The notes: generated by a model not told the origin, from the sequence alone. 64,000 nucleotides of DNA from Rhabditoides inermis (GCA_963966185.1 CAWZYM010000006.1:514001-578000); one strand, 5' to 3'; positions 12,462 to 23,759 are shown, counted from the stretch's first letter. Program-made: numbers and translations.

Positions 12462-13878
12462 ATGTTATTATCCACTATCTTCCTCGTCTCACTTCTCTCC
12501 GCTAAGGGATGCGACGCCAGAAATGTGCGATCTGGTGAGAGTTTTTTTTTTAAATTTAAAATCTGTTCATAAGTTATAAGTAGTCTTTCTTCAGAGTTGA
12601 GCTAGAGAGCTCAATTTTGGATATGATCAATGACTACAGCGTGCGGGTGGGGCGCGGGTGGGACGCGGGTGGGGCGCGGGTGACTGACGACTAGTTGACG
12701 GCCCGCGCCCACCTGCACCCCACCCGCAGATCAACCGCACCTCACCCGCGCCCCACTAGCGTGCCACCCGCATATGCCCCCAATCGGCTCTCTACCCGCG
12801 TCCCACCCGCGCGCCACCCGCACTCTGTAGTCAGTGATATAGAGAAGGAGTACCCCGACTAACGCTTGGAATTCGAATTTGACATTTGGCTCTAGATCTT
12901 ATAATGAGGCTGTTGTTTTCCCTCTTTTATCTAACAGACCGACGATAATTGCCGTGTCGTGCAAATGGAAGGATACCAGATAACTGATCATAGTGATAAT
13001 ATATATATAAATTGATAAACCATTCATAATGAAATCCTGCAGTTCCTGAGCCATACCTCCTTCCCCCGCAACACGTGAAAGACGTGAACGGAGAGTACAT
13101 CACATACAGGGACGCGGAGGTGGGAGAGGTGGGTGTGTCTGTCCGTAACCTGTCAGTGTGTTTGTTCGTCTCTCTGTAATCTGTCTGTCTGACCGTTTAA
13201 ACTCGATATGCGCATGAGGTAGGCGTGTGTGTCTGTCCGTAACCTGGCTGTCCGTTTGTCTGTATGTCTGTAATCTTTCCTCTGTTGTTCAGAAGCAGGC
13301 GGGTTCTTCGGAGGAGGATGTCCGAGGCCCCGCCCTCGCGGTCTCGCCACCCGACCACGTCACAGAAGACAACACCGAACCGACCAAGGGACCTGTGAGT
13401 CACTCGAAAAATTCCAAGTTTGCAGAAGTTATTTTTAAGTTGTCCGGGTTTTTTCCACAGCGGTTTTTTTTTGTGACTCACTAAAGTCGGTTCCTATTAT
13501 CCGGCAACACTTTACAAGCGATCAAGGGTTTTTTCAAGACTAGTTATTATTTTTGTAAGTCACTAAAGTCGATTCCTATTATCCAGCAACACTTTACAAG
13601 CGATCAAGGGTTTTTTCAAGACTAGTTATTATTTTTGTAAGTCACTAAAGTCGATTCCTATTATCCAGCAACACTTTACAAGCGATCAAGGGTTTTTTCA
13701 AGACTAGTTATTATTTCTGTAAGTCACTAGAGTTGATTTCTACTTTCCGAGACCATTTTACAGACTGTTTTTCAAAAACTTTTTTGTTTGTAATTTCACT
13801 GTCGATTATAGCTCAACTCTGCGGGCGAGGAGTGGGCGGTGACCGCCAAGCCTCCTCGGACCTGCGTGCCGCGTGAGA

Positions 13879-13915
<37 letters not shown>

Positions 13916-15197
13916 TCTCTCACTCACTCACTCTCGCTCTCTCACTCACTCTCGCTCTCTCTCTAGGCGATTCGGATGAAGGCCGGCAGATCATCGCGCA
14001 GCAGGAGAAGGAGCAGCAGAGAGAGGAGGCTGTCAAGAAGATGAAGGTGCTTTTTGTGTTCCACTATGTTGCATATATGCATATATATCATATTTGAATT
14101 TTCCTCGTCCTCTGTTACGTTTTTTTTACGGTGTGTTTACGCAAATTCGTGCGAAACCCACTCAACTGGAGCTCGCATTTTACACGATGATCACACTCTT
14201 GCAGGGTATCAACCTACGGGCCGAGGTGAAGGAGGTGGAGATCGGCAGAGCTAGCGAGGCGGACGAGACCACCCCTGCACCGTCTAGCCCTCCCTCATCT
14301 GAAGGAGTCAAGGTCAGTCTCTTCGATACAGCTCTTTCAAAACGCCTTCAAAACACGCTGTTTTGTCTTGTTTCGAAGGCGTTTTGAAGTCAGTATCGAA
14401 GAGAGTTTCGAAGAGACTGACCGCTACTTAAAGTACCACTCTGAATTTCGTGTGTAAACTACGACTACCACGTAAAAGAACATGAAAATACAATCACTTT
14501 TCATCAATAAACTTTATGCTGAAAATGAAGATAAGGTGTTGAAAACGCATCGCGAAGTTGTGAATTCCGTAGTGAGAAATACCGAAATATGCCCTAGATG
14601 CACTACGCACACTTCTAAAACCAGAAATTTGTATGCTCATACGACTATCAATGATAATCATATGTGCATATACACACAATAACATATGCAACAATCCATT
14701 AAATCGTCTGCTTTGTGCGTACGGAATGTTCTACGGCACATTCCGGTATTTCTCACTACGAAGTTCGCGGTGCGTTTTCAACACCTTATCTTCATTTTCA
14801 GCATACAGTTTATTGATAAAAAGTGATTGTATTTTCATGTTCTCTTACGTGGTAGTCGTAGTTTACATACGAAATTCAGAGTGGTACATTCCTTTAAAGG
14901 ACATCGCCGGAGTGCCGGTGGATGACATCGACTGGGACAAGGTCGGCAAGGCGCTCTTCGAAGGGGGTGGTGAGTGGGAGGAGGGAGAGAGAGGGAGAGA
15001 GTGAGAGAGAGAGGGAGAGAGGGAGAGAGGGAGAGAGGGAGAGAGGGAGAGAGAGGGAGAGAGAGAGAAAGATCTGTTTTTCAGACGTGACGGTGGACGA
15101 GCCGCAGACGCCCTTCAACGACACGTCGGAATTCGACGGCGTCGACGTAGGCGAGACGATGGAACTCGTCATATTCAAGCCGCTCTGCGATGATTGA
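12462..15197 (+). CDS. secreted acidic protein, family not recognised
   Basis: Eight exons join in one frame to give roughly 245 residues. The ATG lies 1 nt after a TTTTCAG acceptor, suggesting trans-splicing. The first 16 to 18 residues (MLLSTIFLVSLLSAKG) form a signal peptide. The rest is hydrophilic with no membrane segment: proline- and acid-rich, with a charged, probably helical stretch rich in Gln, Glu and Lys encoded at 13966-14047, and an acidic tail ending in LCDD. I see no known domain. Two introns are unusual: one carries an 82-bp tandem array (13473-13800) and another two nested foldback elements (14312-14890). AATAAA at 15437. Secretion is a firm reading; function is unknown. Confidence 0.75.
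12631..12836. repeat. GC-rich inverted repeat built from CCCACCCGCG units
   Basis: The left half is GGGTGGGGCGCGGGTGGG-like and the right half the reverse complement CCCACCCGCG type. The ends (GACTACAGCGTGCGGGTGG and CCACCCGCACTCTGTAGTC) pair as an imperfect hairpin. It lies in the first intron of the secreted gene and contrasts sharply with the AT-rich flanks. Confidence 0.75.
13473..13800 (+). repeat. 82-bp tandem repeat, each unit opening with a 5' splice-site-like sequence
   Basis: Units begin at 13473, 13555, 13637 and 13719, the last diverged. Each begins GTGACTCACT or GTAAGTCACT, like the true intron donor GTGAGTCACT at 13395. The array occupies one intron of the secreted gene. Confidence 0.9.
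14312..14422. repeat. foldback element whose left tip is the splice donor
   Basis: Starts GGTCAGTCTCTTCG and ends CGAAGAGACTGACC. Inner arms containing AAAACGCCTTC and GAAGGCGTTTT also pair. The exon ends at 14312, so the intron GT lies inside the terminal inverted repeat. Confidence 0.8.
14430..14890. repeat. hairpin element with arms of about 150 bp
   Basis: The left arm (about 14430-14590) and right arm (about 14737-14890) are near-perfect reverse complements. The right arm stops about 10 bp before the splice acceptor. No ORF is seen, so it looks like a foldback MITE sitting in the same intron as the preceding foldback. Confidence 0.85.
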
Positions 15198-15706
15198 GAA
15201 AGTGTCGTCACGTTATTGTTTTAGCGTTTTACCCGACCATCCATGTTCATTAGTTTATTCATTTGTAGCTGGCTGCATAATATTTCTCAGCTTTTTTTCT
15301 CTATCCATCCATTTTCATTCATTAGCTGGCTTCATATTCTGCATACGCGTCTAGCCTGTCTCACATAGTTTCTATCTGCTCACCCCTCGAAATCTCGCCC
15401 CACTAGCCATCGGGTCCCTCTCTACCAAAAAGCCACAATAAACAATTTCTCCACGTGTGTTTGTTTGCCCTTCTCTCTCTCATTCGTATACGTTGTCGTT
15501 GCTCAGCATAGCGTTGCCTGGGGCGATCCCCGTCCGGTCTGCGCCCTCCTCACTCGTCACGCTCTCTAGCCCCGTACAATCAGTTCATTATTTTGCATGT
15601 CTGTTTCGCGTTTCCGACGTAAATTCACTATAGTCGCGAGAGCTTCCGGTGTTTCGATACTTACAGTGTTTGATAATTATGCTTTAATTAATTTACAATT
15701 CACAGA
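15198..15706. other. intergenic between secreted gene and NEK gene
   Basis: AATAAA at 15437 marks the probable 3' end of the secreted gene. The remainder is non-coding and ends in a CACAG acceptor-like sequence 1 nt before the NEK start codon. Nothing else is recognised. Confidence 0.5.
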
Positions 15707-16257
15707 ATGTCCGTGGTTTTGTGTCACGACGCGTGTAGAGATCTGCGTTCGGTGGTCAACAAGAATGTGCAGATTGTCTATTTATCACACGCCACAGCGA
15801 CTGTCGACAAAATACAAGGTGAATAGAGCTCGATTATATATAACTAAGCAACCACAGAGCAACTATCGTCTCTGAAATCGATTCGAAATCTGGGCATTCA
15901 CATTCAAAACAAGCAGCACGGACTGTCGCTCGGTCTATCGCCCAAGAATCTGGTGAGATACTTTTGTGTCGTATTTCAATTCCTCCTTTTTTCAAACCGT
16001 TTTTTAGCTAGTGGATGTCGCTTCTCTACGACACGAAAAGTCGCCAGTGAAACGACTGTTCAAGTGGATAATAGGTACATTCGGTACATTCAGATATCGG
16101 ATTTGCGAGAAGGGAGAGAGTCACGAGTCGGATACAATAAACGCAATAGTATGATACAAATTTCATGTCGAGATTAATACCACAATCCTTTTATAGGAGG
16201 GAAGAGAGAGAGAGAGAGAGTGAGTGAGAGAGAGCGAGAGAGAGAGAGGGGGGGAGA

Positions 16258-16302
<45 letters not shown>

Positions 16303-17152
16303 TGCAGATAAGCGTCTCTCGGATGGGGCGTTTCTGGATTTCTTCCTTCTCAATCCGATTCCCGAGCAGACAGATCTTCTAGTTGCACTGAAGGCACTTG
16401 CCAGGCATAATAAGGTTAGAACACAAAAACACCACCCTCATTTTTAGTGACAGTGTAACAGTAAAATGTAAAGGTTAAGGTTTTCCCTGATTCAAGAGAT
16501 TTTTGAGTACTTTGCGAGAGTCGAAGAAATACTATGACACGACACCATAGCCCAGCGATTTTTCATTTTCGCAATAATGCGAAAATGACACATTATATTT
16601 TTTATTATCATGTACTCGCAGAAACTAGCATCATCAGAATAATCCTCAAACGCAATATATCTATAATAAGGGGGGAGTGAGTACCCATGGCATTAAAAGA
16701 AAGCCAGTCATCGAGAAGTGTTGATTGAGGGGCTGCGAAGCTCTTGCGACTTTCTTATAAGAAAATATTCGATTTCATTTCCTCACTTTTCGCTCACTCT
16801 TTCCCTCCTTCCCAATTAGCCGTCGATTCTTCTTCATTGACTACTGCTCTCTAGAGCATACTCTGTTACGACAAAATGAATTCAGCTTTTGTTTGTTCAG
16901 ATTTCCATTCGTTTCGTGAATCGATTCCTGTCACCCGATTTGCCGCCGCACAATAAGTAAGTTACTTACTCTTACTTTGTTGTTATGTTGGTTATCTACA
17001 TCTAGTGTTACGTGTTACGTGTAAGACTATTTTGACTATTTGCTAGTCGTTTCATGTGCATAAACAATGCTCTTTTTTTCAAATCAAAATCACCCATTTG
17101 ACCCATTCACTGATTCTCTCCATTACCCTACGCGTACTGATACCGATTCTCT

Positions 17153-17198
<46 letters not shown>

Positions 17199-18326
17199 GA
17201 GAGCGGTAGGGTGTGTAAACATGTACTAGCTATAGTAACAGGAACCCGCAGCTCTCTCTAAATAAGCATTACCTCTGTCTCTCGCCTGTGACACGTCTTT
17301 GGGTAGCGAATTTTTCCTTCTTTCTCTCATACCCACACTGGCACACTAGTTCTGCTCTACGTGTGTTTTCTCAGCTATTGTAGAGTATAGAAGATCATTC
17401 ATTTCGCTTATATTCTAGACGAATCGCTTATCTTTCTTCTCGATGACTATTTTTGGAACGAATCGTAATAGACGTAATACGAACAGTTTCAAACCGTAGC
17501 TGTACTATTTCATTGTTCGATTTGTGTGTGTATGTATGTCATAACAACTTATGAATAAACTTTTCTAGTGATTGATTCGTTTTTAGACGGATTGTTGATA
17601 TGTACTTCATTCTGTTAATATTCTAAACGAATCGCATATTGTCTCGCGGAATATTTTCGGAACGAAAAAAATTTCAGACGCATCGTTGACATGTACCTGT
17701 CGTCAGCCGGCAACGGACGCTCGCAGCCAAAGGAGAAGGAGGACAGCGCAGTCGCCGGGTACGACCGGATACGAGTCGTCGGAAAGGGTGCGCGCGTCTC
17801 TCTCTCTCTCTCTCTCTCTACCTCGTTTTCTACCTCCCTATCTGCCTCTTGCTCTACCTCTCTCTCTCCATATCCCTAGCTCTCTATCACTCACTCACTC
17901 ACTCACTTTTCCCATTTCAGGAGCCTTCGGCGCGGCTATCCTCTATCGGCGACGCGACTGCGATCAGCTGGTGATAATCAAAGAGATCAATCTGTACGAG
18001 CTCGGAACGCCCGAGCGGCAACTCGCCCTCAATGAGGTGAGAGAGAGGGGGAGAGAGGGAGCGGGAGAGGGAGAGGGAGGGAGGGAGGGAGGGAGAGGGG
18101 AGAGAGGGAGAGGGAGAGAGGGAGAGGGAGAGAGAGGGAGGGGGAGAGAGAGGGAGGGAGGAAGGAAGAGAGGGAGAGAGAGAGGTAGGGAGAAAGAGAG
18201 AGATTATCCACTCAGGTGCATCTTCTCTCCCGCATCGACCACCCAAACATAATCTCCTACTACGACTCATTCGAAGAGGACGGTGTGCTGATGATCGAGA
18301 TGGAGTACGCCGATGGCGGGTGGGTT

Positions 18327-18374
<48 letters not shown>

Positions 18375-18954
18375 GAAAGAGAGATGGAGAGAGAGCTGCC
18401 TCTACAGCACACTGGCGCAGCTGCTGTCCCGCCGCACCGACTTCCTGCCCTGCTCGGATGTGGTGGAGCTGATGCGGCAGATGCTGTCCGCGGTCGCCTA
18501 TCTCCACTCCAACAACGTCCTCCACCGAGACCTCAAAACCGCCAACGTCTTCCTCACCAACGACAACGACGTCAAGGCGAGATAGCAACATGAACAAAAT
18601 ATAGTTCTATGCTTGCAATAAGTTGCGCGTGGTGGCGTAGATCAGAGGAAGACGGAAAGTCAGCTCTCGGCAATAGCGCGCAAAACAAGAGAGGCAGACG
18701 GTTATGGCACCGTATTTCGAACTGCAAGCGAGGTAGAACAAAAACTATCGCTCTGGCGCAGAGTATATCGTTGTTTCAGCTCGGCGATTTCGGCATCAGC
18801 AAAGTGATGGGGTCGACGACTCTTGCTCTCGGAGCGCAGACGGTAGTAGGAACGCCGTACTACATCAGTCCGGAGATGGTGAGAGAGAGAGGCGAGAGAA
18901 GAGAGAGAAGAGAGAGAACTGAGAGAGAGAGCGAGAGATGGAGCGAGAAGGGGT

Positions 18955-19037
<83 letters not shown>

Positions 19038-19072
19038 GAGAAGAAAGAGAAGAGAGAGAGAGAGAAGGGGTG

Positions 19073-19114
<42 letters not shown>

Positions 19115-22100
19115 GCGTCTCGCAGTGTTCCGGCGCGTCCTACTCGTCCCCATCCGACATGTGGGCGCTGGGCTGCGTGCTCTACGAAATGTGCGCGCTG
19201 AAGAAGGCGTTCGACGGCGACAACCTGCCCGCCCTAGTCAACAAGATTATGCAGGTACACTCTTGTCGTTGAAAATGTATTCGGAAGAATATGACCCTCA
19301 TTTAAGTCGACTCAACTTTTGCTGGCAAAAAACGCAAAAGACCCTCAGAAAGATCGCAGAACGCGCTCCTTCCCCTCAGAAAGATCTCCAGAAAGATCTC
19401 AGAAGCTCAGAACGCGCTCTCACCCTCAGAAAGAGCTGTTTTGTATCATAAGGCCCCTTTTCAGTGTGAGTACGAGCCGCTGCGCGGTCCGTACTCGTCC
19501 GAGGTGAAGACGCTGCTGCGCGACCTGCTGCAGCGCGAGCCGTCCGCCCGCCCATCTGCCGCCGCAGCCGCGCGCGCACTCGCCCCCGCTCTCGCCCATC
19601 GCCCTCCACCACCATCCGCATCCCTTTCCGGTCACTCACCCTCTTGTCACTCTCTTGTCTCTTGTCATGTTTTTCTCTTGTCACAAACTCTCGTCTCTTA
19701 TAGTTAAGATATAACTTTCGCAGGCCATATAACTATAATATAACTTTCGCATTGTAATATAATTACAATATAATTTTGGCAGGCCCGTGCCGCTCGGTGA
19801 TCTACACGTTCGACCCGGCCACCATCTCCATCCAGCAGGTGCCCGATCTGCCGCCGCGCATCCGAGTCAAGCAGGTGAGTGGAAAGATCGGGTGAACTCT
19901 ACTTTAGATTAGATGTATAAACCGCTCTCTATCCACGCACATGCATAAATTCATAAATCTATCTAATAAGCTCCATCTTTAGTCGCCGTCCGGAAGAATT
20001 TCTGCTATTGACAGCCGGGATAAGTTGGCGAAACTCAGTCGCGAGCGAGAGAGGGCAGACAGATCAAATGCGACTAGAGGGTAGAACAATTTTCTACCTT
20101 GACCAGGCTAACTATCTCCTTGCATAATATTGCTAATTAGATCTCGCAGACCGTACCAAGGTGAAAAATTAAATTGGTAGCAGTCTGCTGCGAAGGTAAC
20201 CCGCAGGTACCCACGGGCGCATTATTGCGAAAATAGGCCAGATACCGTCGTTGGAAAATCGTTGGGCCATGGTGTAGTGCCATAGACCTCCTTCGACCCT
20301 CTTCGCAGAGTGAATCTCTTGAATCGGGGGGATACCTTTACCTTTTAGATCTCGCTATCCGTCACGCACACCGTTCTGGTGACGTACGCGGACGGGTGCT
20401 GGGCGTGGGGCGAGAACAGCAGGGGACAGCTCGGTCTCGGCGATCGGCGAGACCGTGTGGGGCCGACTCGCATCGACGCACTCAACGCGCGCGACGTCAG
20501 CTGGGTGGCGGCCGGCGACGGATTCAGGTAGAGAATAGTTTATTCATAAGTGGTTATTATGACATACACACAAATAGAACAATGGAATAGTACAGTTACG
20601 GTTTGGAACTGTTCGTAATTGATTCAATTTGCGGGATAGACATGGAGATGGATCGAGAGAATACATCATTTCATTCAACATTCGTTTCAACAGTGTGTTC
20701 TGTGCCGACCGCGGCATCCTGCTCACGTGTGGCGACAAGCGGCTGGTGGGACATGGCAAGATCGGCGACGATCTGCTCAAACCGCGCCTCATCGACCACC
20801 TGTTGAGGTGGGTATTTTCAACGTTCTGTTTCTTCAGAGTTTTATTTTCTCAAAATACCATGGAGGAATTTGGTATCACCCACGGACAAGACCAAAATGA
20901 CCATGGAATTGTCCCAAACTCATAATGTCACTTCCAACTTCCAACAATTTCGAAGATTTCGAACACGAAGGACTGGTAACAAGTTGATCTCATTTACAGG
21001 CACTCGATCGTCGACATCTCTGCCGGCGCGCAGCACGCGGCGGCCGTGTCGTCGGACGGCGGCGTGTGGGTGTGGGGCGTGGGCGACGGCGGCCGGCTCG
21101 GCACCGGCTCCACCACCCACGTCTACTCACCCTTTCAGGTAGCTTCGTGCCGCTTCTACAGAGGTGGTCAGTCAAACGGCCCTTTGCGACCGATTTGGCG
21201 CAAAACGGCTAAAACGGCTGCAAAGCTCCTTTCTCGGGTCTCCGTTGAGCTACAGAGTTCTAGTTTAGCGGAAACGAACGCTCTTCGAGTAATCTATCGG
21301 ACTGTATAGTTGGTTCCAGTTGTAAAAATCGGAAAGTCTGCTTTCACACCACTGATTTTGACCCTTTCTGAGCGGTCGGCGAGACTCGCATTTCGCATTT
21401 GCATATCCACGCTATCGGCGAGCGAGGAGGGCAACTATCGGAAACGATGTACAACATTGATAAACGGAACAGTGGATACGAACATGGTGAATATGCAAAT
21501 GCGAGTCTCGCCGACCACTCAGAAGGGGTCAAAATCAGGAGTGTGAAAGCAGTTTTTTTAACTGGAACCAACTATACAGTCCGATAGATTACTCGAAGAG
21601 CGTTCGATTCCGCTGAACTAGAACTCTGTAGCTCAACAGAGACCCGAGAAAGGAGCATTGCAGCCGTTTTAGCCGATTTAGGCCAAATCGGCCGCAAAGG
21701 GCCGTTTGACTGGCCACCTCTGTATATGCACAATATAGTAATTCGATTGCGAGCATATAACTATATTTGAATTGCTCGCAGCTCACGCTGTCCGCGTCTC
21801 CGCAGCTGATTGCGGCGCGGTGCGGGGCGGACGCGACCGCGCTGCTCACCGCCGACGGCCGCCTACTGTGCTGCGGCCGCAACCAGCACAACAAGCTCGC
21901 GCTCGCACAGCGCGTCGGCTTCTTCGCCAAAGAGAGCAAACAGGGCTCGGACGTGCTCACCCCGCAATGGCTCAAACCGTTTCCGTCGCGTGTGGTTGAT
22001 GTGCACATTGGACAGAATCATAGCGGTGGTGAGGAGAATAGATGGGGGGGAATGGGGAATGAGAGAGAAGAGAAAACAACTAAAAGTTATTTTGCAGTTT

Positions 22101-23129
22101 TACTTGAATCGGGCCACGTATGTCTATTTGGGCGTAACGCTTCGGGTGAGATGGGTGTGGGACACACTCAGCCCATCTTTGCTTCACAGGCACGCCCTGT
22201 CAAAGCACTAGCCAGCAAAGCGTGTGTGGTTAGATGACATTCTGTAGTCCATCTTGATAATATTCTTTTTCAGAACCTAGCGTGTGGCTCGGGATTTTCG
22301 CTAGCGTCATCGCACGACAATGAGTTATTCTTTTGGGGCTCGCGGGGCGCTCGGCCCCAGTCCGAGCACGCTCTCACTATAGAAGACGCCGAGAATACAC
22401 AGAGATATGCCGTGTTAAACCAACAACCACGCAGTGCAGGGTATATTATGACAACTCGCTCAACTTTCCTCTTCCTTTTTTAGGGCATCGTGGTTGCGTC
22501 GACGAGAAAAGTCTATGGATGCTCCCCTCATAGAACAGTTGCTGCCAGTACCTGCTCTCGTTCTTCGACTGCAGGCAGACATCCATACCCAGTATATACG
22601 ACTCTCCGCACTTTGCTGTGCGGGAAGAAAAGTTCTCGTAATTGTTGATACAAGCCTACCAAAACCATCCATAAAGTAAAAAGATAATTAATTTTCATGT
22701 CTGAAAATATAACATTTCAGACCGTCCAAGTTAGAAAGACAACAATCTGCTCCTGAACTGCAAACTATGGAACAGTCCACAGTACCGACATGGCTAAGAA
22801 ATGAATTTGAACAGGCCGAAGTATTATCAGCTAAAAAAACTAACAGAACAGCGTCTTTGGAGAGCGAAACAATGTAATTATCAACAACTTGCAAGATGGT
22901 AAAAAATCTTAGTTTTTTCAATGATTAGTCGGAAAAATCTAAATCATCTTGCAAGCTGTTTTGTAATATTCCCAAATACCAAAACAAATCGTTATTTAGA
23001 AAACACGGGAGAAACGACGAAAGTAAGACTACCCATAGAGGCCCTGCGGCAACAAATGAACGGAGAGATGCAGAGCTAATCACTTCCTCCGAAGATAACA
23101 CCAGCAGTAAAGCGTGTACGATACTGTGA
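15707..23129 (+). CDS. NEK8/NEK9-type serine/threonine kinase with RCC1 repeats
   Basis: The kinase domain shows a glycine loop (GKGAFG), the ATP-binding Lys in VIIKE, the catalytic HRDLK with downstream Asn, the DFG (LGDFGIS) and a NEK-like activation end GTPYYISPE followed by SDMWALGCVLYE. After a proline/serine linker (to about 19700) come beta-propeller blades of RCC1 type (WAWGENSRGQLGLG, WVWGVGDGGRLGTG, CLFGRNASGEMGVG) from about 20350 to 22400, then a charged tail to TGA at 23127. NEK8 and NEK9 share this order and act in cilia or mitosis; in C. elegans the NEKL proteins act in moulting and endocytosis. Unusually, about 190 residues precede the kinase, in continuous frame across five exons. 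One kinase intron uses a GC donor (18577). AATAAA at 23144. Mapping to nekl-1 or nekl-2 is uncertain. Confidence 0.88.
16201..16300. repeat. (GA)n tract in NEK intron
   Basis: Nearly pure GA repeat ending a few bases before the acceptor TTGCAG at about 16306. Confidence 0.9.
16445..16590 (-). repeat. dispersed repeat family B, copy 1
   Basis: Its reverse complement resembles 20225-20348. Shared elements are the CCTTTACC-type border, GATTCAAGAGATT, a CCATGG/ACCATAGCCC block and a TTCGCAATAATGCGAA palindrome. The two copies lie in different NEK introns in opposite orientation. Confidence 0.7.
17155..17195. repeat. (TA)n microsatellite
   Basis: About 20 TA units in a NEK intron. Confidence 0.95.
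18036..18203. repeat. (GA)n/(GGGA)n intron of NEK gene
   Basis: Purine-only intron between the exon ending ALNE and the exon beginning VHLLSRIDHP. The purine tract begins at the donor itself (GTGAGAGAG). Confidence 0.9.
18597..18775 (+). repeat. dispersed repeat family A, copy 2 (NEK intron)
   Basis: Same family and orientation as 6494-6665. It almost fills the intron that has the GC donor. Confidence 0.8.
18879..19112. repeat. (GA)n intron of NEK gene
   Basis: About 230 bp of GAGA-type sequence starting at the donor that follows the GTPYYISPEM exon. Confidence 0.9.
19322..19470 (+). repeat. dispersed repeat family E, copy 1 (NEK intron)
   Basis: Several CTCAGAAAGATC and AGAACGCGCTC words repeat within 140 bp, followed by TGTATCATAAGGCCCCTTTTCAG, the last bases being the splice acceptor region. 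Related to 50176-50296. Confidence 0.6.
20225..20348 (+). repeat. dispersed repeat family B, copy 2
   Basis: Inverted relative to 16445-16590, with the same landmark words. Ends at the acceptor side of a NEK intron. Confidence 0.7.
21156..21724. repeat. large hairpin element, arms of about 240 bp
   Basis: The left arm 21156-21406 and right arm 21491-21724 are highly similar reverse complements, beginning TACAGAGGTGG and ending CCACCTCTGTA. There is no coding capacity. It lies within one NEK intron in the RCC1 region and behaves like a foldback or MITE insertion. Confidence 0.88.
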
Positions 23130-23191
23130 TAACAAACGGGTTGAATAAAGTATTTATCAACAGAAATTGTGATAAAATAACAACCAACAAC

Positions 23192-23493
23192 TTAGAGGTC
23201 CTTGGGGATCAGTCCATCCTTCTGGGCGAGGCGGAGGATGGAGTCGTCAGACTCTCCCATGCGGCGGATGGCTCCGCAGATGGCGTAGCGGGTGACCTTT
23301 CCGGGGATGGCGCGGCCAGTCACGGGGTCAACATCGACGAAGTCGATCTGGACCGAAGCGTGGTCAGAAGCGCCAATGATGCGCGACGAAGACGAGCTAA
23401 AAAAGAAGTATATAAAAAGGAATATACTTGGTAAATAACTCACCACTTGCGGGGAACGTAGAGCTCAACGGTCTCTCCAGCGTCGTTCTGCAT
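23192..23493 (-). CDS. rps-21: 40S ribosomal protein S21
   Basis: Two exons (23444-23493 and 23192-23396) give 84 residues, the usual eS21 length. The start MQNDAGE, then YVPRKC, RIIGA-DHAS and [23 protein letters not shown] sequence are diagnostic for this small-subunit protein. The codon for Cys spans the intron. An acceptor-like ATATTCAG ends 7 nt before the ATG, as expected for trans-splicing. It lies 266 bp downstream of the Derlin-1 stop on the same strand, so a two-gene operon is possible, and it is tail to tail with the NEK gene (stop codons 62 bp apart). Confidence 0.97.
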
Positions 23494-23759
23494 GTTTAAC
23501 CTGAATATGGTAATGAGACAAATATTAACACTAATGTGCAGAATAGAGATAACCAGATAAACTGGCAGGTGTATCAACCAATAAGGAATCGACATTGATA
23601 AAATATTTCTGAAAATTATTTATACATAATGTACAACAATAACTACAATATCACAGTTGAATATGTAATAAGCATTAAATTAGATGAAAGAAAATTAACC
23701 GCAAGAAAATGCATACCAGCTGCAAAGTACAGAAACACCAAAAATTATGGCCAAATAAA

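Noticed and set aside
13473..13800. CRISPR-like array
   Set aside because: The 82-bp units are contiguous and near-identical without unique spacers, and the genome is eukaryotic.
18570..18576. Ordinary GT donor at GAC|GTCAAG as the main splice site of the kinase intron
   Set aside because: It would delete the conserved Val-Lys before LGDFG; the GC donor preserves the kinase consensus. Kept as a possible alternative.
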